A stretch of DNA of 7,584 nucleotides, taken from contig JAJFMG010000111.1 in the NCBI GenBank assembly GCA_021772295.1, positions 1 through 7,584 on the forward strand, written 5' to 3'. The notes under the pieces are model-generated. The model was not told the DNA's origin and did no database searches. It worked only from the letters and a program-made list of their open reading frames with translations. The position numbers and the translations under genes were made by a program. Within the stretch, counting starts at the first letter, position 1, and each line of letters begins with the position of its first letter. Shown here one piece after another: positions 1-4,936 of the stretch. Source of the DNA: Chlamydiota bacterium. Lineage in GTDB: Bacteria > Chlamydiota > Chlamydiia > Chlamydiales > Simkaniaceae.

Positions 1-29
1 GAAATTGTAATTGGTAAAAAGAAGTAGTC

Positions 30-62
30 TTTACCTTAATTCTCCGCATGTGCTTATATGAT
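30..62 (+). promoter_or_regulatory. Possible sigma-70-type promoter of dnaA2
   Basis: TATGAT at 57-62 matches five of six bases of the -10 consensus. TTTACC at 30-35 is a weak -35-like element, but it is 21 bases from TATGAT; pairing it with TTATAT (54-59) gives an 18-base spacer. TTTACC is also the right arm of an imperfect inverted repeat with GGTAAA (13-18), which could instead be the terminator of an upstream gene or an operator. Only 93 bases precede dnaA2, so a promoter further upstream cannot be excluded. Confidence 0.3.
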
Positions 63-93
63 ACGTTAGTGATAACAAAAACGTGTATTACAC

Positions 94-1407
94 ATGCGCC
101 TTTGGCTGAACTACATTAGACAAAAAGAAGCTTCACTTGGATCAGAAATTGCAGATAAGTGGTTAAAAACACTACGAGTAATTAAATTTGATGCTAGGAA
201 TCTGTACCTAGAAACATTAGATAAATTTCATGCTAATTGGGTCAAAGAACACATAGAGCAAGAGCTCAAAGAGACTTTTGTCAATGAAAGAGAAGTTCCT
301 ATTAGAGTTCATTTCTCCATTGCAGGATCGGAGGCCTCCACAAAACAAGAAAGCCAGCCAACTGAAATAAAATTCAAAGAAAATTTCTTAGAACCACACG
401 CAACCTTTGAGACCTTTATTCCTGGATCAAATAACGAAATTCCCTTTCAGATCCTATCGACTATGGCAACAATTGAGCAAAAACCAGTTTACAACCCTGT
501 TTATGTATATGGACCGTCAGGATCTGGTAAAACGCATCTACTTATGTCGATAGCCAAGTCCTATCAAGCAATCGGCTTAAAACCACTTTACGTAAACGCT
601 CAGAAGTTAATTAGTGATGTGATTCAATCCTATCGCTATAGCGAACTTCCAGCTTTTAGAAAACAATACAGAAAGCACGATATTCTTATTATCGATGACA
701 TCCACCTCGTATCCAATAAAAGAGCAACACAAGAAGAAATTTTCCACACCTTTAATGATTTTCATATCAAGGAAAAACAAATTATCCTAAGTTCAAGTGT
801 CGCTCCAAGAGATCTTATCGATATCGAAGAAAGACTGATATCTAGATTTGAATGGGGCCTCACCCTATTTTTTTCACATTTATCTCAAAAAGATCTTCAA
901 TCTATGGTAGAAAAAAGACTTCAACTCTTGCAGCTGAAAGTTTCTATTGAAGCCAAGGACTTTCTAATATCTACTTTCAAGAATCAAAAAAAACTTTTAA
1001 GAGCTCTCGATGCACTCTACTTAAGAGACCAATCTTCTAATAATTCCGAATTATCCTTAGAAAGAGTGCAGATTCATCTCAAGGATTTGATTGAAGATGA
1101 AGATATGGAAAAACTCTCTAGTGAGAGCATTCTAGAATTCGTGTCGCAAGAGTTTGATGTCGCTCAAGCTGAAGTTATTGGAAAATCGCAAGAAAAAGAG
1201 ATCGCCTTTCCAAGAAAAATAGGGATGTATTTATTAAGAGAAAAACTCAAACTACCCTATAAACACATAGGAAAAATTTTCTCTAGAGACCATTCTACTG
1301 TTATGTCAAATATCAAGATGATAAAGAGTCTAATCGAACAAGAAAAGCAAGAAGCAATTAAACCTCTTGCCGAAATCGAGAAAAAGATATCACTGCTTAC
1401 GCAGTGA
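94..1407 (+). CDS. dnaA: Chromosomal replication initiator, DnaA2-type paralogue
   Basis: An AAA+ ATPase that would bind DnaA boxes and melt the replication origin in the cytoplasm. At 437 residues it has normal family length. Domain I is residues 1-60 (MRLWLNYIRQ start, with an LYLE...F..NWV pattern) and domain II is a short linker to about 105. Walker A is GPSGSGKTH (140-148), Walker B LIIDDIH (198-204), and the Box VII arginines lie in RLISRFEWGL (R247, R251). The helix-turn-helix signature GKIFSRDHSTVMSNIK (393-408) sits in domain IV. Sensor I reads ILSSS where ILTSD is usual, and the sensor II arginine of NVRELEGAL is replaced by Lys in NQKKLLRAL (K299). As I recall, C. trachomatis CT275 (DnaA2) shares the N-terminus and both substitutions, whereas CT250 (DnaA1) does not, so this is assigned to the DnaA2 line. 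The ATG at 94 has no Shine-Dalgarno sequence but gives the family N-terminus. Confidence 0.95.
   Translation: MRLWLNYIRQKEASLGSEIADKWLKTLRVIKFDARNLYLETLDKFHANWVKEHIEQELKETFVNEREVPIRVHFSIAGSEASTKQESQPTEIKFKENFLEPHATFETFIPGSNNEIPFQILSTMATIEQKPVYNPVYVYGPSGSGKTHLLMSIAKSYQAIGLKPLYVNAQKLISDVIQSYRYSELPAFRKQYRKHDILIIDDIHLVSNKRATQEEIFHTFNDFHIKEKQIILSSSVAPRDLIDIEERLISRFEWGLTLFFSHLSQKDLQSMVEKRLQLLQLKVSIEAKDFLISTFKNQKKLLRALDALYLRDQSSNNSELSLERVQIHLKDLIEDEDMEKLSSESILEFVSQEFDVAQAEVIGKSQEKEIAFPRKIGMYLLREKLKLPYKHIGKIFSRDHSTVMSNIKMIKSLIEQEKQEAIKPLAEIEKKISLLTQ
1378..1407 (-). terminator. Intrinsic terminator of slc1, inside the dnaA2 3' end
   Basis: Read on the minus strand, a perfect 7-bp stem TCACTGC/GCAGTGA with loop GTAA (a GNRA tetraloop in RNA) is followed by TATCTTTTTCTC. 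It starts 8 bases past the slc1 stop codon. The stem occupies 1390-1407, the last six codons of dnaA2 including its TGA. On the plus strand the hairpin is followed by a mixed sequence without a T run, so it suits slc1 better than dnaA2. Confidence 0.65.
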
Positions 1408-1415
1408 CACTAACG

Positions 1416-1910
1416 TTAAATTTTAATAAAGCGATCGCCAGGGCTTGGCTTATCTTGATTTTTACCTTCTTTTTCATCATCGTCTTCATTACCTTCAACG
1501 ATTTTCTTCGCTTTTTCGCGCCATTTTTCTACTGACTCAACAAATAGAGGTGCAAATCTTCGAAGTGAAGAAGGATCAGCTCCGGAACCCATTTCAAGAA
1601 CGCAATGCATTAAAACAAGCTCTTCTTTAGCAGCAACTCCAATTCCGCCGCCTGCCATTTGTCCACCAAGCATAGAACCCTCAAGAAGAGCTCCAAACAA
1701 TCTTAGCTTAAGTTTCTCGTCCTTTGGAAGACCATCTAAGATAGGAGAATAAAGGTATAGCCTATCTGAATTTGGTTCATACGTAAGATGCAAAGAAAAC
1801 GTATTATCTATTCCAAGTATACAAGTGTGGTTTTCGTCAAAATTTAGTCCTTCTAGGTTGAGCTCTTTGCCAAACTCCTTAAGATTTTCTTTGGCATTTT
1901 CCAGTGACAT
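1416..1910 (-). CDS. slc1: Type III secretion chaperone, Slc1 (CT043) family
   Basis: A small acidic cytoplasmic chaperone of the CesT/SycE class. In C. trachomatis, Slc1 is a homodimer that holds several early effectors (Tarp, TmeA, TepP) for delivery to the type III secretion apparatus during host entry. Of the 164 residues, MSLENAKENLKEFGKELNL at the N-terminus, FSLHLTY (38-44), SDRLYLYSPILDGLP (48-62) and LLEGSMLGGQMAGGGIGVA (75-93) follow the CT043 sequence as I remember it. The C-terminus differs: an acidic stretch (NEDDDEKEG, 141-149) and a polar tail ending DRFIKI. The ATG at 1910 has a perfect AAGGAGG eight bases upstream. It converges with dnaA2 with only 8 bases between stop codons. 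I do not recall this neighbour for CT043, which lies near ssb and glgX in Chlamydia. The cargo here is unknown. Confidence 0.93.
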   Translation of the reverse strand: MSLENAKENLKEFGKELNLEGLNFDENHTCILGIDNTFSLHLTYEPNSDRLYLYSPILDGLPKDEKLKLRLFGALLEGSMLGGQMAGGGIGVAAKEELVLMHCVLEMGSGADPSSLRRFAPLFVESVEKWREKAKKIVEGNEDDDEKEGKNQDKPSPGDRFIKI

Positions 1911-1918
1911 CGAGGGGG

Positions 1919-1925
1919 CCTCCTT
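1919..1925 (-). promoter_or_regulatory. Strong ribosome binding site of slc1
   Basis: AAGGAGG on the minus strand, 8 bases before the ATG at 1910. It is the strongest Shine-Dalgarno in the window and fixes the start codon. It suggests slc1 is translated at a high rate, unlike most neighbouring genes, which have weak or no such sites. Confidence 0.85.
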
Positions 1926-1960
1926 ACGAATGATTTATGTACTTTGGTGCATTTTAGGTA

Positions 1961-1978
1961 TTTCTACTACTGTAGAAA
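1961..1978 (-). repeat. Perfect inverted repeat in the slc1 leader
   Basis: TTTCTAC and GTAGAAA form a perfect 7-bp inverted repeat around a 4-base loop. It lies within the predicted slc1 5' untranslated leader, about 35 bases upstream of the Shine-Dalgarno. There is no T tract on either side, so it is not a terminator. It could be an operator or an mRNA hairpin; the sequence alone does not say which. Confidence 0.5.
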
Positions 1979-2037
1979 ACACAGGTAAATCCAATTTAAA
2001 TATGGACTTTAGCACCGCTTTTAAAAACTCTACTAAC

Positions 2038-2065
2038 ATTATAAGTCGCGATCAATATTAAGCAA
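2038..2065 (-). promoter_or_regulatory. Predicted sigma-70-type promoter of slc1
   Basis: On the minus strand there is a perfect TATAAT (2043-2038), with TTGCTT (2065-2060) as -35 and a 16-base spacer. Transcription would begin near 2031, giving a leader of about 120 bases. That leader contains the 1961-1978 hairpin and the motif ATTTACCTG. The -10 match is strong; the -35 is only half matched. Confidence 0.5.
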
Positions 2066-2118
2066 CCAATATTCTTTTCCTGCTACTCTCGATAACCAAT
2101 GCATACGGTGCGTTATTG

Positions 2119-2138
2119 CAGGTATTATTATTTACCTG
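2119..2138. repeat. Inverted repeat next to the operon promoter
   Basis: CAGGTA (2119-2124) and TACCTG (2133-2138) form a 6-bp inverted repeat with an 8-base spacer, ending 17 bases before the extended -10 box at 2155. It covers where a -35 element would lie, as expected of an operator. CAGGTAAAT at 1982-1990 is the exact reverse complement of ATTTACCTG at 2130-2138, so a copy of the half-site also lies in the slc1 leader. A regulator acting on both divergent genes is an inference. Confidence 0.35.
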
Positions 2139-2154
2139 GATCTTCTACTTGATT

Positions 2155-2163
2155 TGATATCAT
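2155..2163 (+). promoter_or_regulatory. Predicted extended -10 promoter of the five-gene operon
   Basis: TGATATCAT has the TGn extension followed by TATCAT, which matches five of six bases of TATAAT. There is no good -35 at the usual distance, as is common for extended -10 promoters. Transcription would begin near 2170, about 40 bases before the lipoprotein start. It is the best candidate for the whole rightward unit. Confidence 0.4.
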
Positions 2164-2208
2164 TTATTTTGTTACAAACGGTCAAATTTTTAGAGAAGGG
2201 GTACTACC

Positions 2209-2853
2209 ATGATGCGTTCATTTTTTCTGTTTACAATCTGTCTATTGTTTACAAGCTGCCAAAATAGAGGAGAAAATGCTGAAATTAGATACCACGATGA
2301 TGGTAGGTCGAAACCAAGCATCGCTCTTCTTTCCGTGATAGACTCAAGTGGAGCAAACCTGCCATGGGATCTTTCAGATGAATTAACATATTCTATTAAA
2401 GATCGCATTCGAAAATCAGGATCACTTTTTATTCAGCCCATGAAAAAAAGTGAACAGGAATTCGTAGTTGCTGCAAATCCATTTCAAAAACATATCCCAT
2501 GGATAAAAGAAACTTTTGATCAAAGTCAATTCGCTATTTTTCTAGAACTTGTAGAACATAGCATTCATCCCAAAAGAGCTAAAAATGCGCTTCTTGATAA
2601 ATTTACACCAGCTTGTGAACTAGATGTAACTGTCAGAATAAAAGTTGTAGATTTAAGAAAAGATCAGCCTGTTACTATTCTACAAGAACTTGTTCATCAA
2701 TCTCACCTCGTTCCAAAAATGATGTCAGCACCAACAAGCTTAGAATGGAGCAAAAAATCCTACGCCGTATCACCCATTGGATTTGCTCATATTCAACTTG
2801 CAAAGGAAATCGTAAATCGCATAGAAGACTATATATTACTTGCAAAAGATTAA
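2209..2853 (+). CDS. Small predicted lipoprotein of unknown function
   Basis: A 214-residue envelope protein. The N-terminus has a short charged start, a hydrophobic stretch FFLFTICLLF and a lipobox LFTSC with acylation at C17; the box is not ideal (usually L-A/S-G/A-C). The mature part begins with a polar spacer. It then shows a strand-helix pattern, IALLSVIDSSG (38-48) followed by LSDELTYSIKDRIRKSG (55-71). This recalls the LpoB/CsgG/TolB-N-like fold of outer-membrane lipoproteins, where IAVLPF...LSDEL..AL patterns are usual. Two more strands at 108-120 and 136-150 fit a small alpha/beta domain. This resemblance is weak and the function is unassigned. C. trachomatis CT253 is a lipoprotein in a comparable position, which I could not compare. 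AAGGGG (2196-2201) lies seven bases before the ATG at 2209. A second ATG follows at once. First gene of the rightward operon. Confidence 0.82.
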   Translation: MMRSFFLFTICLLFTSCQNRGENAEIRYHDDGRSKPSIALLSVIDSSGANLPWDLSDELTYSIKDRIRKSGSLFIQPMKKSEQEFVVAANPFQKHIPWIKETFDQSQFAIFLELVEHSIHPKRAKNALLDKFTPACELDVTVRIKVVDLRKDQPVTILQELVHQSHLVPKMMSAPTSLEWSKKSYAVSPIGFAHIQLAKEIVNRIEDYILLAKD

Positions 2854-2871
2854 TATCGGTTTTTTAAGACT

Positions 2872-3720
2872 TTGGAAACAGATTTTAGCATACAAAAACA
2901 TGTAGTATCATTACTGTTTTTTGGACTCGTATCATTTGGAATTTTTTTCTTTGCTAAAAGAAAAAACTTTTTTTCTCTTCCCCAAGAGAAAAACAAACAA
3001 CTCCCCTCTCACAATTTGCTTATTTTCCTACTTGGCTTTATTTTTATTTACTATTTTTTTACGCCCTTTTTAACAGCAATAGGAACACGCCTCAAAGTGA
3101 TTCCATCCAATTCAGGAATCAAGCAAGTATCCTTTGCACAAATCATAAATGCATCTCTTCTTCTTGGTTTTATGCTTATCTATGGTTTCTGTTTTTGCAA
3201 ACAAACATTTCTTAAAGTTTGGAACTCGAATGAAAAAACAAACAAGCTTCAGGACATTTCGCGAGGACTATATTCAATCTTTATTGTCTATCCCTTCATC
3301 TTTTTTTCTTGGAACGCAATTGTTCTAATCAACTATCTGCTCTTTGGAATAGCCCCACTTGTGCAACCAGCTGTTGAATTTCTCAAACAATCAGCAGAAC
3401 AACTTTCCCTTCTCTATCTAGCGCTCATTTGCATTGTTATTTTAGCGCCAATTATCGAAGAATTCTTCTTTAGAGGTGTGCTACAAACATATTTAAAAAA
3501 AAACCTCGGAAGAAAAGCTGCGATTATTTGCACATCTTTACTTTTTGCATTCATGCATGTGAACCTACTTCGCGGTGTCGGAAATCTTCCAATTATTGTT
3601 TCCCTTTTCGTCTTTGCATGCTATCTTGGTTTCCTTTATGAAAAGCAAAAATCACTTTTAGCGCCTATTGTACTACATATGACTTTTAACGCGATAAGCT
3701 GCGTTCAAATCATCATTTAG
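2872..3720 (+). CDS. CPBP-family (Abi/CAAX-type) intramembrane metalloprotease
   Basis: A polytopic membrane protein of 282 residues with about eight hydrophobic segments (near 11-28, 48-66, 88-108, 132-158, 178-195, 213-230, 238-256, 262-280). The three catalytic motifs of the family are intact: EEFFFRG with E196, E197 and R201; FAFMH with F225 and H229; and HMTFN with H269 and N273. Members of this glutamate-dependent family cleave within membranes (the eukaryotic Rce1 processes prenylated proteins), but bacterial substrates are mostly unknown, as here. The start is doubtful. The frame is open only back to the TAA of the lipoprotein gene, the first ATG is at residue 101, and the only plausible start is TTG at 2872, without a Shine-Dalgarno. 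Translation may depend on coupling to the lipoprotein gene, which is in the same frame 18 bases upstream. A run of nine A (3495-3503) falls just after the first motif. Confidence 0.85.
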   Translation: METDFSIQKHVVSLLFFGLVSFGIFFFAKRKNFFSLPQEKNKQLPSHNLLIFLLGFIFIYYFFTPFLTAIGTRLKVIPSNSGIKQVSFAQIINASLLLGFMLIYGFCFCKQTFLKVWNSNEKTNKLQDISRGLYSIFIVYPFIFFSWNAIVLINYLLFGIAPLVQPAVEFLKQSAEQLSLLYLALICIVILAPIIEEFFFRGVLQTYLKKNLGRKAAIICTSLLFAFMHVNLLRGVGNLPIIVSLFVFACYLGFLYEKQKSLLAPIVLHMTFNAISCVQIII

Positions 3721-3741
3721 CAAAAAGTGATTTTCCAAAAT

Positions 3742-3747
3742 GAGGAA
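3742..3747 (+). promoter_or_regulatory. Ribosome binding site that selects the serpin start
   Basis: GAGGAA lies five to six bases before ATG 3752, a normal spacing. The upstream in-frame ATG at 3740 has no Shine-Dalgarno, and its own G is part of this site. The site overlaps the right arm of a weak hairpin, TTTTCC (3731-3736) with GGAAAA (3744-3749) around a 7-base loop, which could partly mask it. Confidence 0.6.
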
Positions 3748-3751
3748 AACC

Positions 3752-4936
3752 ATGCGAAAGACTCTTCTTATTTTCACTCTAACAGTAAGTTCATTTCTTT
3801 TTTCTGAAGCAACAAATAGACAAATAACACGCGAAGTAACTGCAAAAATAGTTCAAACACAAACGGGAGACAACTTTGCTTTTTCACCAGCTTGCGTTTC
3901 TCCAAACATTCTTTCCATCCTTCTAGGGTCTTCTGGACAAACCAGAACGCAAATCGAAAGGGCTTTGGATATCTCTTACGATGAAACTAATTTTGATAAA
4001 CTCAATGCTAATTCACTTTTACTAAAATCTCTAAATGGTGTTTCTACAACTCATAGCATCTGGGTAGATAAAGACTGCGATTTACTTCCCTTATTTTCTG
4101 ATACGCTTTCGAATCTTTTTCAAACCGCAGTGTCACACATAGATTTTTCCAAGCCCTCAAAAGCATCTAAAAAAATCAATAGATTTATTTCTAAGCATAC
4201 AAATGAAAAAATAACAAACATGCTTACCAATACTGATATTCAAGCATCAGACAAGCTCCTAATTGCTTCTGCAATACATCTAGACTTAGAGTTTAGAAAG
4301 CCTTTTCAAAAAGCATATACCAAAAACAGCACATTCTACTCTAAAGAGAATACTACCATTCCAATGATGAATCAAAAAGGCACTTTTCAATTTAAAAATG
4401 ACCAAGGCTTAATAATTTGCTCTCTCCCCCTTGTCTGCGAGCAAGGTAATCTTGCTCTGCTACTTTTTCTTCCAACAAAACGTACCGAAAAGCCTCTGCA
4501 GTTTTTATTCCACAAAGTTAAAAACTTAGAAAATGGATTGTTTTCCCTACTTTCTAACCTAACTCTTCATAAGATGCATTTAAGAGTACCCAAATTTTCA
4601 TTTGAATCAAAAATATATATCGATAACAGCCTAAAAAGACTAGGAATTACGGATGCATATTCTATGCATGCAGATTTTTCTAACATTACAACAGATATGA
4701 AACTATCTCTTTCAAAAAACATCCAAAGTAATTTAGTGAGTATCAATGAGCAGGGCGTAAGCTCATCAAGTGCGGCTATTTCTTCTTTTGCATTCAAATG
4801 CGGTCGAGAAATCTTTCATCCCATGCATTTTAATAGGCCATTTGCCTTTGCAATCGTAGAACAAACGAGCAAGCAGATTCTAACGCTCGGTCAATATACA
4901 AACCCTACAAAGGATACTTCTTTGATCTATGATTAA
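3752..4936 (+). CDS. Exported serpin (serine protease inhibitor family)
   Basis: A 394-residue serpin (family I4) of normal length with an N-terminal signal peptide (MRKTLLIFTLTVSSFLFS; cleavage likely near 18-20), so it is exported at least to the periplasm. Family landmarks in order: FAFSPACVSPNILSILLGSS (42-61), KLLIASAIHL (168-177), TIPMMNQKG (202-210), LRVPKFSFES (277-286), LKRLGITDAYS (294-304), INEQGVSSSSAA (331-342), FNRPFAFAI (360-368), LGQYTNPT (379-386). The hinge after G335 (P15) is rich in Ser/Ala, as in inhibitory serpins, though P14 is Val rather than Thr/Ser. Counting from the hinge, and matching antithrombin spacing to NRPF, places P1-P1' at K349-C350, which predicts a trypsin-like protease target. 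The longer frame from ATG 3740 adds four residues and lacks a Shine-Dalgarno. It overlaps the next gene by 8 bases. The target, and whether it reaches the host, are unknown. Confidence 0.95.
   Translation: MRKTLLIFTLTVSSFLFSEATNRQITREVTAKIVQTQTGDNFAFSPACVSPNILSILLGSSGQTRTQIERALDISYDETNFDKLNANSLLLKSLNGVSTTHSIWVDKDCDLLPLFSDTLSNLFQTAVSHIDFSKPSKASKKINRFISKHTNEKITNMLTNTDIQASDKLLIASAIHLDLEFRKPFQKAYTKNSTFYSKENTTIPMMNQKGTFQFKNDQGLIICSLPLVCEQGNLALLLFLPTKRTEKPLQFLFHKVKNLENGLFSLLSNLTLHKMHLRVPKFSFESKIYIDNSLKRLGITDAYSMHADFSNITTDMKLSLSKNIQSNLVSINEQGVSSSSAAISSFAFKCGREIFHPMHFNRPFAFAIVEQTSKQILTLGQYTNPTKDTSLIYD

Larger units (their letters stand above)
1911..2208. other. Divergent control region between slc1 and the lipoprotein gene
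   Basis: About 300 bases with no convincing gene. It holds the slc1 promoter and leader, the promoter of the rightward operon and two inverted repeats. Two small open frames overlap antisense to each other. On the minus strand, ATG at 2039 to TAA at 1935 encodes 34 residues beginning MLVEFLKAVL, and it ends 24 bases before slc1. On the plus strand, ATG at 1930 to TAA at 2061 encodes 43 residues beginning MIYVLWCILG. The first has no Shine-Dalgarno, and its ATG overlaps the predicted slc1 -10 box; the second has only a poorly spaced GGGGG. Neither is called as a gene. Confidence 0.6.

Noticed and set aside
13..35. GGTAAA/TTTACC hairpin as a definite terminator of an upstream gene
   Set aside because: The stem is only six base pairs with a bulged extension, and the following TTAATTCTCC is not a T tract. 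No upstream gene is visible to support it.
1431..1438. GCGATCGC octamer, identical to the cyanobacterial HIP1 core
   Set aside because: There is a single copy, inside the C-terminal codons of slc1 (Gly-Asp-Arg), with no sign of iteration in the window. Treated as chance.
1825..2061. 78-codon plus-strand open frame overlapping the slc1 start
   Set aside because: Its first half is antisense to the conserved N-terminus of slc1. Only the 43 codons from 1930 lie outside it, and they lack a well-placed ribosome binding site.
2190..2408. 72-codon minus-strand open frame over the lipoprotein start
   Set aside because: It is antisense to the signal peptide and first strand of the lipoprotein, with no recognisable features.
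3740..3742. Upstream ATG as the serpin start
   Set aside because: It has no Shine-Dalgarno, and its last base forms part of the GAGGAA site that is correctly spaced for the ATG at 3752. Starting there would only lengthen the signal peptide by four residues.
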